This document shows positions 1-5,679 of a stretch of 14,060 bases of DNA, piece after piece. The position numbers were made by a program, and so were the translations under genes. The stretch is taken from assembly GCA_958407555.1 (NCBI GenBank), contig CATYJC010000044.1:1-14060 (forward strand), in the 5' to 3' direction. Positions within the stretch are counted from its first letter, which is position 1. Each line of letters starts with the position of its first letter. Source of the DNA: an uncultured Collinsella sp. GTDB lineage: Bacteria; Actinomycetota; Coriobacteriia; Coriobacteriales; Coriobacteriaceae. The notes below the pieces were generated by a model. It was given only the letters and a program-made list of their open reading frames with translations. It did not search any database and had not been told where the DNA came from.

Positions 1-20
1 CCGCACGCGGGCGCCTTTTT
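1..20 (+). terminator. 3' end of a rho-independent terminator, cut by the window edge
   Basis: The first bases end in a GC-rich block (GCGGGCGCC) followed by five T residues. This matches the descending arm and U-tract of an intrinsic terminator for an upstream rightward gene outside the window. The ascending arm is not visible, so the hairpin cannot be confirmed. The GGCGCC block before T residues resembles the complete terminator at 2435-2476. Confidence 0.35.
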
Positions 21-37
21 GTGAGGAGATGATTCAC

Positions 38-952
38 ATGCAGATCAACAAGGTCGCCTTTATCGGCAAGGGCGGCGTCGGGCTACTCTACGGCAGCATG
101 ATCGCCCAGGCACTCGGCGACGATGCCGTCGAATACGTCATGGACGACGCCCGTTTCGAGCGTCACGCAGGCGACGCCCTTACGGTCAACGGCGAGCCCT
201 GCGCACTCAAGTCCGTGCGCGCCAGCGAGGCAACGCCCGCCGATCTGGTCATTCTCACGGTCAAGACGACTGGACTCGACCAGGCGCTCAAGACTATGGA
301 ACACATCGTGGGCCCCAATACGCTCATCGCCTCGCTGTGCAACGGCATTACGAGCGAGCAAAAGATTGCCGAGCGCTTTGGCTGGGAGCACACCGTCCTG
401 GGCATCTGCCAAGGCATGGACGCCGTGTTCCTCAACGGAGAGCTCACCTTTACCAATGCGGGCGAGATTCGCTTTGGCGCGGCAGCGGGCACCGAGCCCG
501 CAACCGTTACCACCATCGACGAGCTCTATACGCGCTGCGGCGTCGCCCATACCGTCGAGAGCGACATTGCGCACCGCATGTGGGCCAAACTCATGCTCAA
601 CGACGGCATCAACCAGACCTGCATGGCCTACGGCGGGACCTACGGAAGCGCCACGGAGCCGGGCTCCGAGCAGCGTCGCTGCTTTGTTTCCGCCATGCGC
701 GAAACGCTTGCGGTCGCTAACGCCGAGGGCATTGAGCTGACCGAGGCAGACCTGACGCAAATGGTGCACCTCATCGAGGGAATCGACCCCGCCGGTATGC
801 CCTCGATGGCTCAAGACCGCATCGCAAGGCGCAAAACCGAAGTCGAGGAGTTCGCGGGCACCATCTGCCGCCTCGCAGCCAAGCACGATATCCAAGTGCC
901 GCAAAACGATTGGCTCTACCAGAGGATTCGCGAAATAGAGAGCAGCTGGTAG
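38..952 (+). CDS. panE: 2-dehydropantoate 2-reductase (ketopantoate reductase) family protein
   Basis: This 304-residue protein has the size and layout of ApbA/PanE enzymes, which use NADPH to reduce ketopantoate to pantoate in pantothenate/CoA synthesis in the cytosol. Residues 5-15 form a Rossmann loop (VAFIGKGGVG) where classical members have GAGAIG. The segment around residues 182-193 (WAKLMLNDGINQ) matches the helix carrying the catalytic lysine, Lys184, and its following Asn. An in-frame ATG at 29 abuts GAGGAG (23-28) and cannot use it. The ATG at 38 lies nine bases downstream of that site and is preferred. The family contains many paralogues that act on other 2-keto acids, and no other pantothenate gene is in view, so the family is secure but the substrate and symbol are less so. 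A hairpin follows the stop. Confidence 0.85.
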   Translation: MQINKVAFIGKGGVGLLYGSMIAQALGDDAVEYVMDDARFERHAGDALTVNGEPCALKSVRASEATPADLVILTVKTTGLDQALKTMEHIVGPNTLIASLCNGITSEQKIAERFGWEHTVLGICQGMDAVFLNGELTFTNAGEIRFGAAAGTEPATVTTIDELYTRCGVAHTVESDIAHRMWAKLMLNDGINQTCMAYGGTYGSATEPGSEQRRCFVSAMRETLAVANAEGIELTEADLTQMVHLIEGIDPAGMPSMAQDRIARRKTEVEEFAGTICRLAAKHDIQVPQNDWLYQRIREIESSW

Positions 953-987
953 CCTCGGCCGCATCGCGACGCGCGCAATACAATCAG

Positions 988-1027
988 ACAGGCCTTCGCG
1001 AGGATTCCGTCATTCGCGAAGGCCTGT
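988..1027. terminator. Hairpin between convergent genes, probable bidirectional terminator
   Basis: A perfect 14-bp inverted repeat has arms ACAGGCCTTCGCGA (988-1001) and TCGCGAAGGCCTGT (1014-1027) with a 12-base loop. It lies between the stop of the rightward reductase gene and the stop of the leftward small membrane-protein gene, so it can serve both. The rightward flank is TTGCATTTAG and the leftward flank reads CTGATTGTATTG, so neither side has a strong T-run. Termination is inferred from position and stem strength. Confidence 0.6.
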
Positions 1028-1043
1028 TGCATTTAGCTCGAGG

Positions 1044-1262
1044 CTAAATCTGAGGCTTATTTTGCGATTCCGGAACCTCGTTCTCGTCATCGCGGCAAAG
1101 CAGCACGCCGGCGCTTCCCAGCAGCGCCGCTGCAATCAAGGCGCCCACTGCCACAGGAGCGGCGCCCGCGGCGGACTGCAAGTCGGCAGCTAACGCCGCC
1201 GTCGGACCAAGACATCCGATCAAAAGGGCAACGACGGCAATAGCGACATCTCGAGCGTTCAT
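1044..1262 (-). CDS. Small membrane protein (72 residues) with signal-like N-terminus and one C-terminal transmembrane helix
   Basis: I do not recognise this protein. Residues 5-25 form a hydrophobic signal-like segment ending PTAALA before ADL, a plausible signal-peptidase site. After about ten residues, a second hydrophobic stretch (about 36-55, rich in Gly/Ala/Leu) runs into Cys56-Arg57 and an acidic, polar tail ending in KPQI. That gives either a mini type-I membrane protein or a two-helix hairpin protein. There is no LPXTG motif. The longest frame starts at 1331, but the ATG at 1262 has GGAGGA about nine bases upstream and begins a credible signal sequence, so it is preferred. Alanine-rich small frames can arise by chance in GC-rich DNA. 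The Shine-Dalgarno site and membrane organisation argue that this one is real. The next gene upstream on the same strand encodes a secreted wall protein, separated from it by a terminator. Confidence 0.6.
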   Translation of the reverse strand: MNARDVAIAVVALLIGCLGPTAALAADLQSAAGAAPVAVGALIAAALLGSAGVLLCRDDENEVPESQNKPQI

Positions 1263-1370
1263 GGGACCACTTCCTCCACGAGAAAGACTTTGCTTCTCAT
1301 GACTTAGTGTGCCCCGCGCCCATATGCCCAACGTAGTGCCACGGTAAGGGCTCTGTTAACCCAAATGCAT

Positions 1371-1420
1371 ATAAAAACGGACGCCTTTGCGTTGCCCTAA
1401 AACTCGGTAAAGGCGCCCGT
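1371..1420 (-). terminator. Rho-independent terminator of the secreted 3D-domain gene
   Basis: Read leftward, ACGGGCGCCTTT (1420-1409) pairs with AAAGGCGTCCGT (1388-1377), giving a 12-bp stem with one mismatch and a 20-base loop. It is followed by a short T-run (TTTTTAT, 1377-1371). It lies 28 bases beyond the stop of the secreted-protein gene and upstream of the small membrane-protein gene, so those two genes are probably separate transcripts. Confidence 0.75.
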
Positions 1421-1447
1421 CCATCATGTGCAATCGATGTCGGCAGA

Positions 1448-2224
1448 TTACCAACCGGTATAGTAGTCGGTAGTTCCGGCTGCGCAACCCGAATCGTAGA
1501 CCTTGCACTCGCCCTTAGAGCCCGTAAAAGTGGAGCCCTGGGACTTATCGCTCGCTGCCACAACGTAGTAGCCGTCGGCATCGCGCCAGAAACCCTCGGA
1601 ATCCTGCGTCCACTCACCCGTGCGGTGATGGTAGAGTACGTTGCTGCTGTAATAGGTCTCACGACGACCGTTATAGTTATTGACACCAGCGGAACGCGTC
1701 AGTCCCGAACCATTCGCATAATACGCAGCTGCCGTATAGGACGGGCCGTAGTCTGCGTTGCCATATGAAGCCTGGGCGGTCTCGGCGGCTTCTGCCTCGA
1801 CGGCCGCAGCCTCGATTGCCTCGCGCTTAGCATCCTCGAGCGTCGCGCGCAGCTCATCGAGCTCGGTCGACTTGGCGTCGACCTCCACCATCGTCAGCAG
1901 GCTACCCGCACCGTCGATGCATTCTTGAAGCACGGCGCGCTCGCCATCGGTGGCATAGTCGCCATACATGTTCATGATAATTTGAGCGCGAACTTCCAAA
2001 GAGTCGCGCTTGGCCCCCATGGAGGCGTTCCACTCCTGCATGGAGCCAAAACCGTCGCCGCGATAATCGACGGGCTGCATCAACGTGGCCTCGGAGGGCG
2101 CGGAACCAACCGCGTCGGACAGCGTCGCCGCGTGGGCCTCGGTTACGCCGGCACCCACCAAAAGCGCCACGGCAAGCGTGGCAGAAAGGGCGGCGGCCTT
2201 CGGTTTTCGTGAATCGATCCTCAT
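1448..2224 (-). CDS. Secreted cell-wall protein with C-terminal 3D (three-aspartate) domain
   Basis: The 258-residue product starts with a signal peptide: Arg/Lys-rich residues 2-9, a hydrophobic core at about 11-27, and likely cleavage after AHA at 30-32. Residues 75-150 are helical and, near 120-150, rich in Ala and Glu, suggesting a coiled-coil spacer. The C-terminal region (about 172-258) is aromatic- and Gly-rich. It carries three spaced aspartates typical of the 3D domain of peptidoglycan-active proteins: Asp226 (ASDKSQG), Asp244 (KVYDSGC) and Asp253 (TTDYYTGW). Cys240 and Cys247 could form a disulfide outside the cell. By family analogy it cleaves or binds peptidoglycan; catalysis is not shown. 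The open frame extends far upstream, but ATG 2224 has GGAGG eleven bases before it and begins the signal peptide. Confidence 0.9.
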   Translation of the reverse strand: MRIDSRKPKAAALSATLAVALLVGAGVTEAHAATLSDAVGSAPSEATLMQPVDYRGDGFGSMQEWNASMGAKRDSLEVRAQIIMNMYGDYATDGERAVLQECIDGAGSLLTMVEVDAKSTELDELRATLEDAKREAIEAAAVEAEAAETAQASYGNADYGPSYTAAAYYANGSGLTRSAGVNNYNGRRETYYSSNVLYHHRTGEWTQDSEGFWRDADGYYVVAASDKSQGSTFTGSKGECKVYDSGCAAGTTDYYTGW

Positions 2225-2289
2225 GTAGCTGGAAACCTCCGTAGTGCGTTTTTGCTGCGTTTGAGCTGTGTGTGATTCGATCGCGCTGC

Positions 2290-2295
2290 ATAGTA
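2290..2295 (-). promoter_or_regulatory. Candidate -10 element of the secreted 3D-domain gene
   Basis: Reading leftward, TACTAT matches a sigma-70-type -10 hexamer 66 bases before the start codon. No good -35 is seen 16-18 bases upstream. The whole gap 2225-2535 (311 bases) holds no gene that I can support: only this candidate promoter, the repeat cluster at 2319-2378 and the metY terminator at 2435-2476. Confidence 0.35.
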
Positions 2296-2318
2296 CCCCG
2301 AGCAAATCGCGACCTGGG

Positions 2319-2378
2319 GTTTTACTCAAAAGGCGCACGTCAATTGCGTAAAACTCACATCCTCTCAACAGGAGTTTT
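2319..2378. repeat. Three A/T-rich complementary arms that can pair in two ways
   Basis: GTTTTAC (2319-2325) is complementary to GTAAAAC (2348-2354). The overlapping AAAACTC (2350-2356) is complementary to GAGTTTT (2372-2378). The middle arm can therefore pair with either neighbour but not both. The cluster lies upstream of the candidate -10 at 2290, so if that promoter is right these are DNA operator half-sites rather than leader RNA. The arms are only seven bases and low in complexity, so chance is possible. Confidence 0.3.
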
Positions 2379-2434
2379 CCACAACTCGAATGCATAAAGC
2401 GTGCCAAAAACCCTGTTTTTGCACCCTCTCTATG

Positions 2435-2476
2435 CAAAAAAGGCGCCGGTGCGACCATTGTTCGCACAGGCGCCTT
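2435..2476 (-). terminator. Rho-independent terminator of metY
   Basis: Read leftward, AAGGCGCC-A/G-GTGCGA arms (2476-2462 and 2454-2440) form a 15-position stem with one mismatch and a seven-base loop. They run into a six-T tract at about 2441-2436. It lies some 60 bases past the metY stop codon and is the clearest intrinsic terminator in the window. Confidence 0.85.
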
Positions 2477-2535
2477 GAGCAGGCATTTAATGCAGTTATA
2501 CCATCGAGTCGCAAGGGGTCCTTGCACAAGTCGCC

Positions 2536-3846
2536 TTACTCGTCCAGCGCGGCGAAGGCCTGCTTCAGATCCCAAATGATGTCCTCGGCGTTCTCGGTAC
2601 CGATGGAAAGACGGATCGTGGAGGGCGTGATGTTCTGCTCGGCGAGCTCCTCGGCAGAGAGCTGGGAGTGCGTGGTGGTAGCCGGGTGCACGACGAGCGA
2701 CTTGACGTCGGCCACGTTGGCGAGCAGCGAGAACACCTGCAGATGATCGATGAACTTCCAAGCTGCCTCCTGGCCACCCTTAATCTCAAAGGTAAAGATC
2801 GAGGCACCGCCGTTGGGGAAGTACTTCTGGTACAGCTCATGGTCGGGATGCTCGGGCAGGCTCGGGTGGTTCACCTTGGCGACGTGGCTGTCACCGGTCA
2901 GGAACTCAACGACCTTCTTGGTGTTCTCGACATGACGGTCAACGCGCAGCGACAGAGTCTCGGTGCCCTGGAGCAGGACCCAGGCGTTGAACGGGCTGAT
3001 GCAGGCGCCCTCGTCACGCAGCAGGATAGCGCGGACATAGGTTGCAAAGGCGGCGGGACCGGCAGCCTCGGCAAACGAAACACCGTGGTAGGAGGGGTTG
3101 GGCTCAGCGAGCTGGGCGTACTTGCCACTCGCCTTCCAATCGAAGTTACCGCCGTCGACGATCACACCGCCCAGCGAGGTGCCGTGGCCGCCGATAAACT
3201 TGGTTGCGGAGTGGACGACGATGTTGGCACCATGCTCCAGCGGACGGAACAGATACGGGGTGCCGAAGGTGTTGTCGACGACAACCGGCAGACCATGCTT
3301 CTTGGCGATCTCGGAGATGGCGTCGATGTTGGGGATGTCGGAGTTGGGGTTACCGAGCGTCTCGAGATAGATGACCGTGGTGTTGTCCTTGATGGCGCCC
3401 TCGACCTCGTCCAGGTTATGGGCATCGACGAAGGTGGTCTCGACACCAAACTGGGAGAGTGTGTGCTCCAGCAGGTTGTAGGAACCGCCGTAGATGGTCT
3501 TCTGGGCGACCACGTGGTCACCAGCCTGGGCAAGTGCCTGCAGGGTATAAGTGATGGCAGCGGCACCGGAGGCGACGGCAAGACCGGCCACGCCACCCTC
3601 GAGCGCGGCGATACGGTCCTCGAAGACGCTCTGAGTGGAGTTGGTCAGACGGCCGTAGATGTTACCGGCGTCGGCAAGACCAAAGCGGTCGGCGGCGTGC
3701 TGGGAGTTGCGGAACACATAGCTCGTGGTTTGATAGATAGGCACAGCACGGGAGTCGGATGCAGGATCGGCGCTCTCCTGGCCAACGTGCAGCTGCAGGG
3801 TATCGAAACCAAAGGTGTGCTCGGGGTTGTTGATAAACTGGCTCAT
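2536..3846 (-). CDS. metY: O-acetylhomoserine sulfhydrylase (O-acetylhomoserine aminocarboxypropyltransferase)
   Basis: This 436-residue cytosolic PLP enzyme of the Cys/Met-metabolism family is full length for MetY (about 430). It combines O-acetylhomoserine with sulfide or methanethiol to give homocysteine or methionine. Visible features are the N-terminal FDTLQLHVGQ and AVPIYQTTSYVF segments, the phosphate-binding ASGAAA at 93-97, the PLP-stacking region around 118-125, Asp191 (VVVDNTFGTP) for the pyridine nitrogen, and the Schiff-base lysine Lys216 in HSATKFIGGHGTSLGG. The C-terminus has the usual SIGTEN substrate loop. ATG 3846 has AAGGAG seven bases upstream. The gene stands alone, ends in a strong terminator, and is divergent from a LysR gene. 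Its leader of about 177 bases contains a small ORF and a hairpin, suggesting extra control beyond the promoter. Confidence 0.97.
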   Translation of the reverse strand: MSQFINNPEHTFGFDTLQLHVGQESADPASDSRAVPIYQTTSYVFRNSQHAADRFGLADAGNIYGRLTNSTQSVFEDRIAALEGGVAGLAVASGAAAITYTLQALAQAGDHVVAQKTIYGGSYNLLEHTLSQFGVETTFVDAHNLDEVEGAIKDNTTVIYLETLGNPNSDIPNIDAISEIAKKHGLPVVVDNTFGTPYLFRPLEHGANIVVHSATKFIGGHGTSLGGVIVDGGNFDWKASGKYAQLAEPNPSYHGVSFAEAAGPAAFATYVRAILLRDEGACISPFNAWVLLQGTETLSLRVDRHVENTKKVVEFLTGDSHVAKVNHPSLPEHPDHELYQKYFPNGGASIFTFEIKGGQEAAWKFIDHLQVFSLLANVADVKSLVVHPATTTHSQLSAEELAEQNITPSTIRLSIGTENAEDIIWDLKQAFAALDE

Positions 3847-3900
3847 GATGATCTCCTTGATCGAACAAAAGTAATAAGAGTAAGAGAAGTAAGTCGCTGT

Positions 3901-3932
3901 CTCCTGATCACGCCGACGGGCGCAAACAGGAG
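3901..3932 (-). promoter_or_regulatory. Hairpin in the metY leader spanning the stop codon of the upstream ORF
   Basis: Read leftward, CTCCTG (3932-3927) pairs with CAGGAG (3906-3901). Inside, CGCC pairs with GGCG around a four-base loop, with a symmetric 4x4 internal loop that contains the UGA stop of the upstream ORF. A ribosome finishing that ORF would melt the structure. The next 30 bases toward metY (3893-3864) are almost all pyrimidine and A with a single G, an unstructured stretch that could load Rho or leave the metY ribosome site open. The CTCCT arm is also complementary to AGGAG in the metY Shine-Dalgarno site. The switching role is inferred. Confidence 0.45.
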
Positions 3933-3961
3933 CCCGGCATTCGTCTTGGTAAGCAATTCAT
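3908..3961 (-). CDS. Candidate 17-residue leader peptide upstream of metY
   Basis: A short ORF begins at ATG 3961 with a near-perfect AAAGGAGG seven bases upstream, the strongest ribosome site in this region, and ends at TGA (3908-3910). The product reads MNCLPRRMPGSCLRPSA, with two Cys, two Met and four Arg in 17 residues. It starts about 62 bases into the predicted metY transcript and ends inside the hairpin at 3901-3932. Cys codons in a leader before a sulfur-assimilation gene fit a ribosome-stalling or attenuation leader, as known for amino-acid operons and for cysteine-containing leader ORFs in other actinobacteria. There is no long Cys run, so the sensing residue is uncertain. It could alternatively be an unregulated upstream ORF. 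Confidence 0.45.
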   Translation of the reverse strand: MNCLPRRMPGSCLRPSA

Positions 3962-4029
3962 ATGCGGGCCTCCTTTCGCATCCCGGTTCCGTGGTCGGCT
4001 TAATTACCTACCGCCTTTGTGTGTTTTGA

Positions 4030-4058
4030 ATAGTACGAGCATTGTTTCCCTCGGTCAA
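4030..4058 (-). promoter_or_regulatory. Sigma-70-type promoter of metY
   Basis: Reading leftward, TTGACC (4058-4053) and TACTAT (4035-4030) are separated by exactly 17 bases, close to the vegetative consensus. Transcription would start near 4023, giving a leader of about 177 bases before metY. This is the best-matching promoter in the window. Confidence 0.75.
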
Positions 4059-4074
4059 TCACTTAAAAGCGCTA

Positions 4075-4097
4075 ATCTGTTATCTGTTTTATAGATA
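4075..4097. promoter_or_regulatory. Candidate LysR binding site between metY and its divergent regulator
   Basis: A dyad TATCT-N7-AGATA (4081-4085 / 4093-4097) contains a T-N11-A LysR-box pattern. It is preceded by two tandem copies of ATCTGTT (4075-4081 and 4082-4088). The dyad centre, 4089, lies about 66 bases upstream of the predicted metY start, the usual recognition-site position for LysR activators, and just upstream of the regulator's own start, where it could autorepress. Placement is seen in the sequence; binding is inferred. Confidence 0.45.
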
Positions 4098-4118
4098 GCA
4101 ATCGAGAGGATGGCGTCG

Positions 4119-5057
4119 ATGACCCTTCAGCAGCTTCGTTTTCTGATTGCCGTGGCAGAGTCCGGCTCAATCAACGCTGCAGCTCAGCGCCTCTATACGG
4201 CACAGTCCAACATCTCAAACGCCGTCAAAAGCCTCGAGCAGGAGCTCCATCTGGAAATCTTTACGCGCTCCAGCCGCGGCGTCACGCTCACCAACGACGG
4301 CACCGAGCTTTTGGGCTATGCGCGCCAGGTCGTAGAGCAGGCAGATATGCTCGAGGCCCGCTACGAGGACGGCGGCACACCTCAGGCCCGCCTTGCCGTC
4401 TCGGCCCAGCACTACGCGTTTTCGGTCGAGGCCTTTGTCAACGTCGTCGAGCGCTGCCGCGACAGTAAGTTTGAGTTCATCATGCGCGAGACCACCACCT
4501 CGCAGATCATCGACGACGTCCGCGCATTTCGCAGCGATATCGGCATTCTGTACCTGGATGACTTTAACGCCCGCGTTCTGCAGAAGGCCTTCGCCGATGC
4601 CCGCGCAAGCTTCCATCCCCTCTTCGACGCGACGGTCCACGTCTTCGTTAGCGAACGCCACCCGCTCGCACGCCGCCCTCAGCTGTCCCTTGCCGACCTC
4701 ACGCCCTATACGCGCTACAGCTTTGAGCAGGGAACCTCAAACTCCTTCTATTACGCCGAGGAACCTTTTAGCTATATCCCTTGCGACCGCAACATACGAA
4801 TCTCGGACCGCGGAACACTTACTAACTTACTTATCACGTCGAACGGTTACACCCTGTCGACCGGTGTCCTTTCCAATGAAATGCAGTGGGGTATGGCATC
4901 GATCCCGTTAGCAGACGCCCCAACGATGCACGTAGGATATATCATGCACGACGAGCGCAAGCCCTCTCCTCTCTTGCGGCAATACCTCGACGAGCTCAAC
5001 CGCATCATCCATGCCGACCAGCTGTCGGAAGACGGGGTAGAAATCGTAGATTGCTAG
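4119..5057 (+). CDS. LysR-family transcriptional regulator, probable regulator of metY
   Basis: The 312-residue protein has the standard LysR plan. An N-terminal winged helix-turn-helix runs over residues 2-60, with the recognition region AAAQRLYTAQSNISNAVKSLE at about 20-40 and the wing TRSSRGVTLTNDG. A linker helix (about 62-82) and a two-lobed effector-binding domain from about residue 90 follow. Frame-compatible ATGs occur at 4110 and 4119. The second is eight bases after GAGAGGA and gives the typical family start MTLQQLRF, so it is chosen. It is transcribed away from metY across 272 bases with a T-N11-A dyad. By analogy with CysB, CmbR and MetR-type LysR proteins it probably senses a sulfur-pathway intermediate such as an O-acyl amino acid. 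The effector cannot be read from the sequence. Confidence 0.95.
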   Translation: MTLQQLRFLIAVAESGSINAAAQRLYTAQSNISNAVKSLEQELHLEIFTRSSRGVTLTNDGTELLGYARQVVEQADMLEARYEDGGTPQARLAVSAQHYAFSVEAFVNVVERCRDSKFEFIMRETTTSQIIDDVRAFRSDIGILYLDDFNARVLQKAFADARASFHPLFDATVHVFVSERHPLARRPQLSLADLTPYTRYSFEQGTSNSFYYAEEPFSYIPCDRNIRISDRGTLTNLLITSNGYTLSTGVLSNEMQWGMASIPLADAPTMHVGYIMHDERKPSPLLRQYLDELNRIIHADQLSEDGVEIVDC

Positions 5058-5076
5058 CCCGCGGCGGGCATGGCGC

Positions 5077-5082
5077 TACAAT
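5077..5082 (+). promoter_or_regulatory. Candidate -10 element upstream of the RNase HI gene
   Basis: TACAAT, in the context GCGCTACAATGG, sits 38 bases before the GTG start. A 13-base palindrome GCCCGCGGCGGGC (5057-5069), overlapping the end of the LysR gene, precedes it and may act as a small terminator hairpin. No clear -35 is visible. Confidence 0.3.
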
Positions 5083-5120
5083 GGTCACTCACACGAAGCG
5101 TACCCAACGAAAGGAACCAT

Positions 5121-5606
5121 GTGAAGGTCATCATCTATACCGACGGCTCGGCCCGATCAAATCCGGGACGCGGCGGCTACGGCGCCGTGCTCAAGTACAC
5201 CAACCCCGCCGGCAAGACCTTCACCTCCGAGCTTTCGCGTGGCTACGCCAAGACCACTAACAACCGCATGGAGCTCATGGCGGTCATCGTGGCGCTCGAG
5301 GCACTTAACCGCCCCTGCGAGGTCGAGGTCCATTCCGATTCGCAATACGTCGTCAACGCCTTCAACAAACACTGGATCGACGGCTGGAAAAAGCGCGGGT
5401 GGAAAACTGCCAACAAGCAGCCCGTCAAGAACCGCGACCTGTGGGAGCGCCTGCTTGCCGCAAAGAGCAAGCATAAGGTGGAGTTCATCTGGGTTAAGGG
5501 GCATGCCGGCCACGAGCTCAATGAGCGCTGCGACGAGCTCGCCACCACCGCGGCCGACGGAGCCAACCTCGATATCGACACCGGCTTTAGCGAGAGCGAC
5601 CTGTAA
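5121..5606 (+). CDS. rnhA: Ribonuclease HI
   Basis: This is a 161-residue type-1 RNase H, which cuts the RNA strand of RNA-DNA hybrids such as R-loops and primers. All catalytic residues are present: Asp8 (YTDGS), Glu51 (NNRMELMA), Asp73 (HSDSQYV) and Asp138 (NERCDELA), plus the loop histidine His128 (KGHAGH). The basic handle region around 84-103 (KHWIDGWKKRGW) is retained. The longest frame begins at 5070, but family members start only a few residues before the first aspartate. GTG 5121 gives this and follows AAAGGAA (5110-5116). An ATG two bases earlier (5119) is out of frame and is stopped at once by TGA, so AUGUGA overlaps the GTG start. The Shine-Dalgarno spacing to GTG is short, about four bases. 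Confidence 0.95.
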   Translation: MKVIIYTDGSARSNPGRGGYGAVLKYTNPAGKTFTSELSRGYAKTTNNRMELMAVIVALEALNRPCEVEVHSDSQYVVNAFNKHWIDGWKKRGWKTANKQPVKNRDLWERLLAAKSKHKVEFIWVKGHAGHELNERCDELATTAADGANLDIDTGFSESDL

Positions 5607-5640
5607 CGGCGTTTTCGCACGCTTTTATGTCCTCCCGCGC

Positions 5641-5646
5641 TACACT
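5641..5646 (+). promoter_or_regulatory. Candidate -10 element upstream of the Gfo/Idh/MocA gene
   Basis: TACACT, in the context GCGCTACACTCG, lies 34 bases before the start codon in a 73-base gap after rnhA. The context resembles the candidate -10 before rnhA (GCGCTACAATGG). No convincing -35 is present. Confidence 0.3.
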
Positions 5647-5679
5647 CGTCCTGTAGGCCAAACAACGCAAGGGGGACAC

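Noticed and set aside
83..964. 293-codon open frame on the - strand opposite the ketopantoate reductase gene
   Set aside because: It mirrors the reductase codons, has no recognisable motif and no ribosome site, and runs through the adjacent gene's full length as a shadow.
1044..1262. LPXTG-type sorting signal in the small membrane protein
   Set aside because: There is no LPXTG-like motif before the helix and the tail after it is acidic and 16 residues long, unlike a sortase signal.
2225..2761. N-terminal extension of the 3D-domain protein frame
   Set aside because: It overlaps the metY end and its terminator, and the true protein begins with a clear signal peptide at 2224.
3847..4023. SAM riboswitch in the metY leader
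   Set aside because: I looked for the conserved SAM-I type core and stem arrangement and found none; the leader holds a short ORF and a simple hairpin instead. A covariance-model search would settle it.
2668..4029. 453-codon open frame on the + strand opposite metY
   Set aside because: It is antisense to a clearly recognised full-length metY with all PLP-enzyme motifs; long antisense frames are expected in GC-rich codon-biased genes, and its product is low-complexity Gly/Val/Asp.
5239..5679. Upstream extension of the Gfo/Idh/MocA frame over rnhA
   Set aside because: The extension is Ser/Thr/Arg-rich out-of-frame translation of rnhA; the family N-terminus and the AAGGGGG site both indicate ATG 5680.
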